Origin: Chitinophagaceae bacterium
Lineage (GTDB): Bacteria; Bacteroidota; Bacteroidia; Chitinophagales; Chitinophagaceae
Length of the DNA stretch: 64,000 nucleotides
NCBI GenBank assembly: GCA_019638475.1
Contig: JAHBTR010000001.1
Span: 620,001-684,000, forward strand
Reading direction: 5' to 3'
Made by a program: the position numbers and the translations under genes. How positions within the stretch are numbered: the first letter of the stretch is position 1; each line of letters opens with the position of its first letter. Below are positions 13,300 to 22,230 of the stretch, piece after piece. The notes under the pieces are model-generated. The model was not told where the DNA came from. It was given only the letters and a program-made list of their open reading frames with translations, and did not search any database.

Positions 13300-14601
13300 A
13301 TGAATAAAATTATTTTTACTATTTTCTTTTTTTACTTATGTGTACAAAATACGCAAGCCCAATTTCTGATGGATATGGTAGATACTACCAAAGAAACAGG
13401 AAAAGGTATTCTTAGTGTGTACAAAAGATTTGACCACTTAAATTTTAGCTGTTATATACAACCTCAATATCAAATGTCTTCTACCAAAGGTATTCAAACA
13501 TTTGAAGGACCAGATTTTAACCCTGAAGTAAATAATAGATTTTTGCTTAGACGTAGCAGAGTAAGAATTGAATATTTGCATTGGGGAAAAAAGGATAATC
13601 CTACTGTTCAAATTTCTTTTCAGTTTGATGCCAATGAAAGAGGATTTACAGTAAGAGATGTTTGGGGAAGAATATTTGAAAATAAGTACAAACTTTTTTC
13701 AGTTACTACAGGCATGTTTGCAAGACCTTTTGGTTATGAAACCAATTTAAGCAGTGCTAACAGAGAGTCTCCAGAAAGAGGAAGAATGAATCAACTATTG
13801 ATGAAAAGCGAAAGAGATTTAGGTGCTATGATTTCGTTTGATGCAAGAAAAAAAATAAAAGGATTAAATTATTTAAAAGTTGATGTGGGCATTTTTAATG
13901 GTCAAGGATTAACAAGCAATGGCGATTTTGATAATAGCAAAGATATAATAGGAAGAGTAGCATTAAAGCCTTATCCAATTTCTAAAAATATAGCTCTATC
14001 GGCAGGAGGTTCTGTTTTGTTAGGCTCTCTTTTGCAAAACACCAAATACTCTTTTCATACTTTAACTGTTGGTGGTATAAAAACTTTTGTAGTAGATTCT
14101 ACAGAAAGTAATAAAGGAAGAAATGCCCCTCGTAAATATTTTGGTGCAGATGCTCAGTTAAAAATAAAAAACAAAATAGGCTTTACAGAATTGAGAGGAG
14201 AAATTATTGTAGGCAAACATGCTGTTTTAAAAAATAGTAATTCTACACCTACAGCTTTATTAACAGGCAACGATGGCTATTATATCAGAAATTTTAATGG
14301 AGCATATTTTTATTTTTTACAAAATATTTTTTCAGAAAAACATCAATTAATTATAAAGTATGACTGGTTTGACCCTAATACAAAAGCAAAAGGAAAACAA
14401 ATTGGTGTACCATCATCAACCCTAACAGCAGCAGATATTAAATACAGTACATTGGGCTTGGGTTATATTAATTACATTTCAAACAATGTAAAACTAATGT
14501 TGTATTATGCCAAAGTGTGGAATGAAAAAACTAACCTTGCTGGCTACACCAAAGATGTAAAAGATGATGTATTTACTTGCAGGTTACAGTTTTGGTTTTA
14601 A
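13300..14601 (+). CDS. Phosphate-selective porin-like outer membrane protein (OprO/OprP family)
   Basis: This 433-residue outer membrane protein has signal peptide MNKIIFTIFFFYLCVQNTQAQ, then alternating amphipathic strands typical of Porin_O_P: NRFLLRRSRVRIEYLHWGKKDNPTVQISFQFDANERGFTVRDVWGRIFENKYKLFSVTTGMFARPFGYETNLSSANRESPERGRM, and a C-terminal strand ending in aromatic residues (RLQFWF). The ATG at 13300 is chosen over an in-frame ATG 21 bases upstream because it starts the signal peptide. Divergence from the DUF47-pit operon suggests a joint phosphate-uptake function across both membranes. A TATTTTTG box lies at about 13274-13281. Confidence 0.88.
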   Translation: MNKIIFTIFFFYLCVQNTQAQFLMDMVDTTKETGKGILSVYKRFDHLNFSCYIQPQYQMSSTKGIQTFEGPDFNPEVNNRFLLRRSRVRIEYLHWGKKDNPTVQISFQFDANERGFTVRDVWGRIFENKYKLFSVTTGMFARPFGYETNLSSANRESPERGRMNQLLMKSERDLGAMISFDARKKIKGLNYLKVDVGIFNGQGLTSNGDFDNSKDIIGRVALKPYPISKNIALSAGGSVLLGSLLQNTKYSFHTLTVGGIKTFVVDSTESNKGRNAPRKYFGADAQLKIKNKIGFTELRGEIIVGKHAVLKNSNSTPTALLTGNDGYYIRNFNGAYFYFLQNIFSEKHQLIIKYDWFDPNTKAKGKQIGVPSSTLTAADIKYSTLGLGYINYISNNVKLMLYYAKVWNEKTNLAGYTKDVKDDVFTCRLQFWF

Positions 14602-14738
14602 TGTTTTATCGTGTTAATTTTCTATAAAGAAAGAAATGCTGTATGTATTTTAATGAGTGTAAATTTGCATATACATTCGTAATAGAAGTATTGAAAAAGA
14701 GGTAGGTTAATTATCCATAATTTTTTAAAAAGAAACAA

Positions 14739-15728
14739 ATGAAAGTAGCAGTTGTTGGAGCTACAGGTCTGGTTGGTTCTAAAATGATTCAGCTATTAGC
14801 AGAAAGAAATTTTCCTGTTACAGAACTAATACCTGTGGCAAGTGAAAAAAGTGTTGGCAAAGAAATAATCTTTAAAGAAAAAAAATATACCATCATAAGT
14901 ATTAATAATGCAGTAGCAGCCAAGCCTTCTATTGCTCTTTTTAGTGCTGGAGGAAATACAAGTGTAGAATGGGCTGCAAAATTTGCAGCAGTGGGTACAG
15001 TTGTAATTGATAATAGTAGTGCTTGGCGTATGGATGCTACAAAAAAATTAATAGTACCAGAAATTAATGCAAATGTTTTAACTAAGGAAGATACAATAAT
15101 TGCCAACCCTAATTGCTCTACCATTCAAATGGTAATGGCACTATATCCTTTACATAAAAAATATACCATAAAAAGAGTGGTTGTTTCTACTTATCAAAGT
15201 GTAACAGGCACAGGCAAAAAAGCACTTGACCAATTATTGAATGAAAGAAAAGGTATTGAAGGACCAATGGCATATAAATATGCAATAGACTTAAATGTAA
15301 TTCCACAAATTGATACTTTCTTAGAAAATGGATATTCTAAAGAAGAAATGAAAATGGTACACGAAACCTGCAAAATTTTGCAAGATGATACTATAAAAGT
15401 TACAGCCACTACTGTTCGTATTCCTGTTATAGGAGGACATAGTGAAAGCGTCAATGTAGAATTTGATAATGAGTATGATTTGAAAGAAGTAAAAGAAATA
15501 TTATCAAACACCAAAGGTGTTGTACTGCAAAATGATGATGCTTTACAACTTTATCCAATGCCTTTAAATGCTTATGAAAAAGATGATGTTTTTGTAGGCA
15601 GATTAAGAAGAGATGAAACACAACCCAAAACCCTAAATATGTGGATTGTAAGCGATAATGTAAGAAAAGGTGCTGCTACCAATGCAATACAAATAGCAGA
15701 ATATTTAGTAAGCAAAAAATTTGTATAG
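14739..15728 (+). CDS. asd: Aspartate-semialdehyde dehydrogenase
   Basis: Asd reduces aspartyl phosphate to the semialdehyde, the branch point to lysine/diaminopimelate, threonine and methionine. The 329-residue protein has the N-terminal NADP motif VVGATGLVGSKM, the catalytic cysteine in NPNCST (Cys126), STYQSVTGTGKKAL, and RIPVIGGHSESVNVEF with the catalytic His. Length is normal. It stands alone, convergent with the hydrolase gene 26 bases downstream. Confidence 0.96.
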   Translation: MKVAVVGATGLVGSKMIQLLAERNFPVTELIPVASEKSVGKEIIFKEKKYTIISINNAVAAKPSIALFSAGGNTSVEWAAKFAAVGTVVIDNSSAWRMDATKKLIVPEINANVLTKEDTIIANPNCSTIQMVMALYPLHKKYTIKRVVVSTYQSVTGTGKKALDQLLNERKGIEGPMAYKYAIDLNVIPQIDTFLENGYSKEEMKMVHETCKILQDDTIKVTATTVRIPVIGGHSESVNVEFDNEYDLKEVKEILSNTKGVVLQNDDALQLYPMPLNAYEKDDVFVGRLRRDETQPKTLNMWIVSDNVRKGAATNAIQIAEYLVSKKFV

Positions 15729-15753
15729 ACATAACCTGAAACCTTATCAATAA

Positions 15754-16623
15754 TTACATTCTTTTCTTTAAAAAATCAATAGCTTTTGCATAAGCATCTT
15801 CGGTTGCTTCTTTATTAAAAACAGGATTGCTTGGATTGGCAAAACCATGACCTGCTTCATAACGATACAAGTACAGTGTTTTTCCTGCATCTTTCATATT
15901 TTTTTCAAATGTATCAACAGTTTCTGAAGGTATGCCTTTGTCTAAATTTCCAAAAAAACCTATCACATCACATTGAATGGTTTTTAATCGTTCAATATTA
16001 GTTTCAGGTCTGCCATAATACATAACACAGCCTGCTGCTTGCTTACCTGCCAACATAGTACTTTGCAAACTCCAGCCTCCACCAAAACACCAACCTACTG
16101 TATAAATTTTTGCATTGCTACCTGCATACGTTATAGCTGCTTTTACAATATTTTCAAATCTTTCTGTTGTAGTATTACGCATATATGCACTTGCACTATC
16201 TCTTGTAGTGGCTACTTTGCCATCATACATATCTAATGCTAATACATTTACATTGTCCAAATCATTATAAAATGTTTCTGCTTCTTTTTTTATATAATCA
16301 TTCAATCCCCACCATTCTTGTATTACCAATAACCATTTGTTACTTTTGTTGTTGGCTTTAATAAAATATCCCTGAGCATTTATACCATCTTTAGCTGGAA
16401 AAAATATTGTTTTTCCAATGGGGTTTTGCAATACAAAAGGTTTAGGTATAGCGTGTAGCATAGCAAATTCAGGATTGGCAGCATCTTCTTGAATCATTAT
16501 TTTTGTATCTGTATTAATACAACTTATATAATATAAAGGTTTTACTTCATGCTTGTTGAACGTATAGCCTAACAATAAAACAGTTATGAATGTAGTAGCA
16601 GATAATAGCAATAATCTCTTCAT
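15754..16623 (-). CDS. Dienelactone hydrolase family protein, exported
   Basis: This 289-residue protein has an N-terminal membrane or signal segment (MKRLLLLSATTFITVLLLGYTF) and a DLH domain: LLVIQEWWGLNDYIKKEAETF, VLALDMYDG, the nucleophile motif GWCFGGGW (Cys179), GFFGNLDKGIPSE with the Asp, and EAGHGFANP with the His. The catalytic triad Cys-Asp-His is complete. An upstream in-frame ATG 42 bases earlier is rejected because the signal peptide begins at MKRLL. Substrate is unknown; DLH proteins act on lactones and esters. Confidence 0.87.
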   Translation of the reverse strand: MKRLLLLSATTFITVLLLGYTFNKHEVKPLYYISCINTDTKIMIQEDAANPEFAMLHAIPKPFVLQNPIGKTIFFPAKDGINAQGYFIKANNKSNKWLLVIQEWWGLNDYIKKEAETFYNDLDNVNVLALDMYDGKVATTRDSASAYMRNTTTERFENIVKAAITYAGSNAKIYTVGWCFGGGWSLQSTMLAGKQAAGCVMYYGRPETNIERLKTIQCDVIGFFGNLDKGIPSETVDTFEKNMKDAGKTLYLYRYEAGHGFANPSNPVFNKEATEDAYAKAIDFLKKRM

Positions 16624-16708
16624 AAAAAACAGTTTATAGGTAAAAAATGCACTGTAAATTAACATTTATCTTGTAAAGCCAATAACATTTTTCGTTTCCG
16701 AAGACTCT

Positions 16709-16737
16709 CCTTGTATAGCTTTGTGTATTGGACAAGG
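16709..16737. repeat. Dispersed hairpin repeat, copy C
   Basis: CCTTGT (16709-16714) pairs with ACAAGG (16732-16737) around the loop ATAGCTTTGTGTATTGG. Read on the minus strand the loop TACACAAAGCTAT matches copies A and B. The stem differs from copy A at both paired positions, so pairing is conserved. Confidence 0.6.
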
Positions 16738-16760
16738 GACTCTGAGGTATTAGTATATTA

Positions 16761-16819
16761 ATTTCGCAGAGTGTCTTAGCCTTTCACAAAAGCCTAAAAA
16801 GAACGCTCTGCGGAGACGA
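16761..16819. terminator. Long imperfect hairpin downstream of the 166-residue membrane protein gene
   Basis: CGCAGAG (16765-16771) pairs with CTCTGCG (16806-16812); inside, TTAG-C-CTTT pairs with AAAG-C-CTAA, and outside ATTTCG pairs with CGAAAT with a bulge. It starts 14 bases after the stop on the minus strand and is clearly G+C-richer than its surroundings. Confidence 0.5.
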
Positions 16820-16832
16820 AATTTTTCATTGC

Positions 16833-17333
16833 TTATGGGAATTTAAGGTAGAGTTCGTTAATGTCCTTATCTACCTTAATCCATTCAACTCGTTTGTCAA
16901 TGTCGTTAGGAACTTCACTTGTCAGCATAAACAAAGGTGTCAGATAAATTACTTCAACTATCCGTTTGTTATAACCCAATGCACCAATGTCCTGCATTTG
17001 AAATTCCACTTTTTTAAAAGTCAGATGTCCGTTTTGATATAAGATTGCCTGTGTTCGCCAAGATCCCGATGAGAAAGATATTTTCATTGAGTTTACAACA
17101 AAAATTAAAATCAAAAAAAGTGTCGGATAAACTATTCCAATAATTCGTTTGTTTTTTGTCTTTATTGAAAATAAGTTCCAAAGTAAAATTGTCGGTGTCC
17201 CGATTAAAAAGCCAAAGTAAACGAACGATTTTAGAAATTGGCTTTTGATGTCAAAACTTGTCAAACCGTCTAATAGAAAAAGTAAAGCCGTCAAACAGTA
17301 AACAAGGTTTAATATTTTGGTTGTTTGTTTCAA
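16833..17333 (-). CDS. Hypothetical membrane protein
   Basis: This 166-residue protein has three N-terminal hydrophobic segments (about 8-25, 34-55 and 64-83) and a soluble C-terminal part (QAILYQNGHLTFKKVEFQMQDIGALGYNKRIVEVIYLTPLFML...VEWIKVDKDINELYLKFP). No family was recognised. Codon use looks somewhat different from neighbouring housekeeping genes (more GTC and CCG), and it is bracketed by repeat copies C and D, so it may be a recent arrival. Confidence 0.55.
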   Translation of the reverse strand: MKQTTKILNLVYCLTALLFLLDGLTSFDIKSQFLKSFVYFGFLIGTPTILLWNLFSIKTKNKRIIGIVYPTLFLILIFVVNSMKISFSSGSWRTQAILYQNGHLTFKKVEFQMQDIGALGYNKRIVEVIYLTPLFMLTSEVPNDIDKRVEWIKVDKDINELYLKFP

Positions 17334-17652
17334 TTCGTGAGTGTTGTCTTAAAATGCCCTATAACTCACAAATTTATGCTATACCATACTACTGTTCAAA
17401 AAATATTTTTATTGTATATCAATCAATTATGGTTATATATTTTTAGATTGTCGTTAGGACAATCCGTTTTTTCAAATTGTCATTTTTCCATAGCCATCAA
17501 CTCTCAAATATACAAACCTTTTTCAAAGCACAAAATACTATTTCATTGGTTTTTAATTCAATTTCTTTTCTTTATTTTTCAGATGTACAAAATGCAAACT
17601 TCGCCTCCAAAGAGCCTACTTACATAGCTTTTATATGAGGAGTAAAGGTATT
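17334..17652. other. 319-base spacer
   Basis: Between two minus-strand genes. Apart from the degenerate hairpin repeat at its right end (17615-17649), only A+T-rich sequence with no convincing gene was seen. Confidence 0.5.
17615..17649. repeat. Dispersed hairpin repeat, copy D (degenerate)
   Basis: CTTACATAGCTTTTATATGAGG followed by AGTAAAGG resembles the reverse complement of copy A (CTTACATAGCATTGTGTATAGGTAAGG) at most positions. The stem is imperfect. Confidence 0.35.
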
Positions 17653-18642
17653 CTATCTCAAAAACCAAACATCATTTGTTTGTACAGAAAGCAGTACTCT
17701 TTGCCCTTCTTGAAAATTATTGTGCAAAGTTTTTACTTGTATTAGTTGGTTATTCATTAGCACATCTATTAAATAATAACTACCATAAAAACTTATTTTT
17801 TGAACAATATTTTCTTGTTGATAAATATTAACAGCAGGTTCTATTGTTATTGCTTCTGGACGTAGAAATAATTTTTTACCCTGATTGTTTTTAGATATTG
17901 GAAGATTGACATTTTTGGTATTATCTATATCAATCAAATTATAATAACCACTTAGTGCTGCTGCATATTCATTAACTGGTTGATAATATATTTCTTTAGC
18001 ATTTCCTTGCTGAATTACCTTACCTTTTTGCATAATCAAAATAGTAGTTGCCCAAGGCAAAATATCTTCCCAATCGTGTGAGGCTTTTATACAACTGATG
18101 TTTAATTGAGAGCTAACATCATCAATCACTTGTTTCATTATTTTTTTATGCAACATATCTAAATTAGAAAAAGGTTCATCTAATAATAACAATGTTGGAT
18201 TGGTTACTAACTGACAAGCAAGGGCTATTCTTTGTCTTTCTCCACCAGATAATTCATTGGTTTTTCTTTTAAGCAAATGCTCAATCTTGCATACAGCATA
18301 TATTGTATGTGCATTTTCTTGTTCTGTTTTATTATAAACATCTAATAAGTCATGTACAAAATAATTATTGCGAAGTTCAAAATGCTGACTTAGATAAGCT
18401 ATTTTTTTATGACCAGGTAGTAGCTGTTCTTCTGCTCCTTTAATACGTTCATCTTCTAAAAAAATATTTCCTTTAGAAGGCTGTATAAGCCCAGCAATCA
18501 TTTTAAGCAAAGTAGTTTTTCCAGAGCCTGTAGCTCCTGCAATAGCAATATGCTCTTGTTTATTTTGAGTGAAATTGATGTTGTTTACAACAATATTGCC
18601 TTTAATTATTTTACTTAATTCCTCAACTTTTAACCAACTCAT
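17653..18642 (-). CDS. ABC transporter ATP-binding protein with C-terminal TOBE-like domain
   Basis: This 329-residue ATPase has Walker A GATGSGKTT (about 36-44), a Q-loop YLSQHFELRNNYFV, signature LSGGERQRIALACQL, Walker B LLLLDEPFSNLD, and H-loop KASHDWEDIL. Residues about 240-329 (KLFLRPEAITIEP...ISFYGSYYLIDVLMNNQLIQVKTL) form a TOBE-like regulatory domain, as in PotA, FbpC and ModC importers of polyamines, iron or molybdate. No permease or binding protein is adjacent, so the substrate is open. A TATTTTTG box lies four bases before the ATG. Confidence 0.85.
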   Translation of the reverse strand: MSWLKVEELSKIIKGNIVVNNINFTQNKQEHIAIAGATGSGKTTLLKMIAGLIQPSKGNIFLEDERIKGAEEQLLPGHKKIAYLSQHFELRNNYFVHDLLDVYNKTEQENAHTIYAVCKIEHLLKRKTNELSGGERQRIALACQLVTNPTLLLLDEPFSNLDMLHKKIMKQVIDDVSSQLNISCIKASHDWEDILPWATTILIMQKGKVIQQGNAKEIYYQPVNEYAAALSGYYNLIDIDNTKNVNLPISKNNQGKKLFLRPEAITIEPAVNIYQQENIVQKISFYGSYYLIDVLMNNQLIQVKTLHNNFQEGQRVLLSVQTNDVWFLR

Positions 18643-18646
18643 AGCC

Positions 18647-18654
18647 CAAAAATA
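18647..18654 (-). promoter_or_regulatory. Promoter -7 box (TATTTTTG) four bases before the ABC ATPase ATG
   Basis: The minus strand reads TATTTTTG-GGCT-ATG, the same four-base spacing seen at rnhB, the LOG gene, the GSCFA gene and pyrD. A leaderless transcript is likely. Confidence 0.45.
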
Positions 18655-18666
18655 AACCCCTCATTT

Positions 18667-19062
18667 TTAATATGTAGAAATTTCTCTTTTTTCAATTTTT
18701 AAAGGCACTGTATCTTTTAAAGTGGGCGTATTGCCAATAAGCACTTTTTTAATACTTTCTAAATATTGGTCTTTATAATGAATGGCTTTTTCTAAAGAGT
18801 CTGTTCTCATTTTTAGTATTTGCAAATTTTCCTTGCTTTTTCTTTCGCCATAACCAGGTATATAATATTTTAAAGGTGTATAAGCTATAAATGCAATAGT
18901 AAAGCCTATCATTAATACAAGCACAGTGCTAAAGCCCATATAAACACTAAGCCTGCTAAGTTTAAACCTTGCTATTTCTTCATAAGTATCATCGTTTGTT
19001 ATAACAAGCCTATAGTTGTTTTGCAGCTTTTTTAACGTACTGTCTTGCTTTACTTTTCCCAT
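18667..19062 (-). CDS. Single-pass membrane protein resembling the N-terminal part of Bacteroidetes M23 peptidases
   Basis: This 131-residue protein consists of a cytosolic start (NYRLVITNDDTYEEIARFKLSRLSVYMGF), one membrane helix (STVLVLMIGFTIAFIAYTPL), KYYIPGYGERKSKENLQILKMRTDSLEKAIHYKDQYLESIKKVLIGN and a short tail. The pattern YRLVI.ND.T.EE...F.LSRL...IAFTPL..YIPGY is what I know as the N-terminal part of M23-family cell wall endopeptidases in this phylum, but here the protein ends before any peptidase domain. It might be an inner-membrane scaffold, a partner of a separate peptidase, or a truncated gene. No frameshifted remainder is visible downstream. Confidence 0.6.
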   Translation of the reverse strand: MGKVKQDSTLKKLQNNYRLVITNDDTYEEIARFKLSRLSVYMGFSTVLVLMIGFTIAFIAYTPLKYYIPGYGERKSKENLQILKMRTDSLEKAIHYKDQYLESIKKVLIGNTPTLKDTVPLKIEKREISTY

Positions 19063-19180
19063 GTTATTGTTAAATTGGAATTAAAGGTAATAATATACGC
19101 CCATTAGCGTACTGAAATTTATAAAATTCTTGTACTTTTATCTGCTTATGTTTGTAATAGAAATGTAGAATTTATTTAGT

Positions 19181-22100
19181 ATGTCTTTTAATGTAAGAAT
19201 TGTATTAACCTGTATAGCTTTTGTTTTTTATTGGGGAGCTTTTGCTCAGCCCAATACAAGTGTTGATTTGCAAAAAGAGAAACCACCACGTTATCAAGAA
19301 AGAAAATTGGGTTCAGAAAAATCGGCAGAAAAAAAATTTACTATTCTTCGCCGTATTACACAAAATACTTATACGCATTATAACTATCATTTCAATGCTT
19401 ATAATAAATTAAATGATGTTATAGAAAGAGCTAAAATGGCTTATAAAGATGATTTTACTAAGCTATTACCTTTTTATAATTATACATTAGATGCTACATC
19501 TACAGCAAAAGATGATTTAGATTCGGTAATTTACAAATGCACTGCAGGAATTTTATTGCACGATTTAAGAAATGATTGGATAGATAATTTATATATTTTA
19601 TTAGGCAAAGCCTATTTATACAGAAAAGATTTTGATAGTGCAGCAGGATGTTTTCAATACATTAATTATGTATATGCCCCTAAAGATGATGGTTATGATG
19701 TGCCATTAGGAAGCAATGCAAGTAAAACACAAGGTGTATTTACCATTTCTACAAAAGAGAAAAGAAATCTTTGGAAAAAAATAACTTCAAAACCACCCAG
19801 CAGAAACGAAAGTTTTATTTGGCAAATAAGAAATTATTTAGAACAAGATTTGCTTGGAGAAGCAGCAGGTTTAATAGGCATTATTCGTAATGACCCCTAT
19901 TTCCCCAAAAGATTACAAACAGATTTGCACGAAATGATTGCTTATTGGTTTTATAAACAAGAAAGCTATGATAGTGCTGCTACACATTTGCAACTTGCTT
20001 TAAACAATGCTGATAATAAATTAGAACGTGCAAGATGGGAATATTTAACTGCTCAATTATATCAATTAGGCAATAACGATAGCTTGTCTATTGTAATGTT
20101 TGAAAAAGCTATTAAACACACTACAGACCCTTTAATGGAAATTTATGCAAGACTGAATATTGTAAGCCTTGCAACAAGTAAAAAAGAAAATGCTTTACAA
20201 GAGCACTTAAACCAATTAATAAAATTAGCCAAAAGAGATAGATATACTGATTATAGAGATATTATTTATTATGCTGCTGCTGATTTAGAATTGCAAAGAG
20301 AAGGATTAGATGCTGCACAAAATTATTTATTAAAAAGTATTAAGTATAGTGTAAATAATAAACAACAAAAAGCACTAAGTTTTATTGCTTTAGCCAACCT
20401 TAATTATCAAAGAAAATATTTTGTACAAGCACACTCATTTTATGATAGTGTAAATGTTGCAGATGCAAAATCGTTAGATGATAATGAAATAAAGTTAATC
20501 AACATTCGTAAACCAGCGTTGAAAGTAATTGCAGAAAATATACTTCTTATACAAGAGCAAGACAGCCTTCAAAGAATAGCAGCTATGCCTGAAGCAGAAC
20601 GTACTGCTTATGTAAAAAAGATGGTTAAAAAATTAAGAAAAGAAAAAGGACTAAAAGGTAGTGGAGATGAAGAAGGCTCTTATAACACATCAACCTCTGA
20701 TACCAAAGAGGTAGATTTATTTTCTACAGATAGTAAAGGAGAATGGTATTTTTCAAACAATAACCTTAAATCAAAAGGCTTTAGTGAGTTTAAAGCCAAA
20801 TGGGGCAAAAGAGCTAATGTAGATAATTGGCGAAGACAAGCAGCATTAGAAAAAAGTAGTGGAGAAAAAACAAAAAAATTAAGTAAAGGCGATGCCATAG
20901 ATGTTATAGAAGATATAGATGATGTAGGAACACCAAAGCCTATTAAAGAAGATGAAAAAACAGAGGGTAAAAAAGAAAGTTCTGATGAAAAATCAGAAGA
21001 TATTTCTTTTGAAGGGTTAATGAGTAAACTGCCATTAGATGAAGAAAGAATGAATACTTCTCATCAAAAAATTCAAGCAGCATTATTTCAAAATGCGGAA
21101 ACATTTCAAAATAATTTAGAAGAATATGCCGATGCTGTAAATAGTTATAATGATTTATTATATCGTTACAATGAATTTACTACAAAACAAAAAGCATTAT
21201 TTAATGTATATTATTGCTATACTAAATTAAATATGCACGTTCAGGCAGATTCTATTCTTCAACTATTACATACACAATTTCCTGAAGGGGAGCTAACAAA
21301 ATCTTTAGAACAAAAAGGAAAAAAGACACCTGAAGAAGAAAAAAATGAAGCAGCCACAAAAACGTATGAAGCAGTTTATAACTTATTTATAGAAGGCAAA
21401 TTTGAAGAAGCAATAACTGCCAAAGCAAAAGCAGATTCTATTTATGGCAATAAAAATTATTGGACACCACAATTATTATTTATAGAAGCCATTTATTATG
21501 TAAAACAACGAGAAGACTCTACAGCTATCAGTAAGCTAAATAATTTGATAAAACTTTATCCAAAATCGCCATTAGCAGAAAAAGCTACTACTATGATAGA
21601 TGTATTAAAAAGAAGAGAGCAAATAGAAGAATACCTTACCAACTTAGAAATAGAAAGAGATGAAGAACCTGTAACCAAAAGAGTAGATTTGACAGATGAT
21701 AATACAACAGTAGATACTAAAAAGAAAAAAGAAGATACAAAAGGTGAAACCAAAAAAGCACCAGAAAAAGCAATTGATAAAGAAGTTACTACTACAAAAC
21801 CTGTAGAGGTAAAAGACAATGCTTTCACTTTTGCACCAGCAGAACCACAATATATTATGGTTGTGTTCAATAAAGTAGATAATCTTTTTGTAAGAGAAGC
21901 CAGAGATGCTTTTGCTCAATTTCATCGTCAAAAATTTTACAACAAAAAAATTGACATTATTCAATACCCAATAGATGCTGACAATACTATATTACTATTA
22001 GGCATATTTGATAATACAGAAAAAGCATTAGAGTATTATAATATTACAAAACCACAAGCTGTAACACGTTTTATTTCTTTTATTCCTGCTAATAAATATA

Positions 22101-22204
22101 GGTTTAGTATGATTAGTAATGCTAATTTTACTACACTAAAAGAAAATAAAAAATTAGATGAGTACATTGATTTTATAAAACAAATTTTACCCGATAAGTT
22201 TTAA
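19181..22204 (+). CDS. porW: TPR-rich exported protein, PorW/SprE-like (type IX secretion/gliding)
   Basis: This 1007-residue protein has signal peptide MSFNVRIVLTCIAFVFYWGAFAQ; a conserved N-terminal block (YNYHFNAYNKLNDVIERAKMAYKDDFTKLLPFYNYTLDATS...DSVIYKCTAGILLHDLRNDWIDNLYILLGKAYLYRKDFDSAAGCFQYINYVYAPKDDGYD) followed by TPR helices to about 460; a charged Lys/Glu/Ser linker (about 480-620); a second TPR block (about 630-810); an acidic-Lys stretch (about 820-890); and a C-terminal domain (PQYIMVVFNKVDNLFVREARDAFAQFHRQKFYNKKIDII...TKPQAVTRFISFIPANKYRFSMISNANF). This layout fits PorW/SprE, which links the T9SS motor to the outer-membrane translocon. It is unusually long. PBP1A follows after 26 bases. 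Confidence 0.75.
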   Translation: MSFNVRIVLTCIAFVFYWGAFAQPNTSVDLQKEKPPRYQERKLGSEKSAEKKFTILRRITQNTYTHYNYHFNAYNKLNDVIERAKMAYKDDFTKLLPFYNYTLDATSTAKDDLDSVIYKCTAGILLHDLRNDWIDNLYILLGKAYLYRKDFDSAAGCFQYINYVYAPKDDGYDVPLGSNASKTQGVFTISTKEKRNLWKKITSKPPSRNESFIWQIRNYLEQDLLGEAAGLIGIIRNDPYFPKRLQTDLHEMIAYWFYKQESYDSAATHLQLALNNADNKLERARWEYLTAQLYQLGNNDSLSIVMFEKAIKHTTDPLMEIYARLNIVSLATSKKENALQEHLNQLIKLAKRDRYTDYRDIIYYAAADLELQREGLDAAQNYLLKSIKYSVNNKQQKALSFIALANLNYQRKYFVQAHSFYDSVNVADAKSLDDNEIKLINIRKPALKVIAENILLIQEQDSLQRIAAMPEAERTAYVKKMVKKLRKEKGLKGSGDEEGSYNTSTSDTKEVDLFSTDSKGEWYFSNNNLKSKGFSEFKAKWGKRANVDNWRRQAALEKSSGEKTKKLSKGDAIDVIEDIDDVGTPKPIKEDEKTEGKKESSDEKSEDISFEGLMSKLPLDEERMNTSHQKIQAALFQNAETFQNNLEEYADAVNSYNDLLYRYNEFTTKQKALFNVYYCYTKLNMHVQADSILQLLHTQFPEGELTKSLEQKGKKTPEEEKNEAATKTYEAVYNLFIEGKFEEAITAKAKADSIYGNKNYWTPQLLFIEAIYYVKQREDSTAISKLNNLIKLYPKSPLAEKATTMIDVLKRREQIEEYLTNLEIERDEEPVTKRVDLTDDNTTVDTKKKKEDTKGETKKAPEKAIDKEVTTTKPVEVKDNAFTFAPAEPQYIMVVFNKVDNLFVREARDAFAQFHRQKFYNKKIDIIQYPIDADNTILLLGIFDNTEKALEYYNITKPQAVTRFISFIPANKYRFSMISNANFTTLKENKKLDEYIDFIKQILPDKF

Positions 22205-22230
22205 AAAAAATAAATAGCACAATAAGATAC

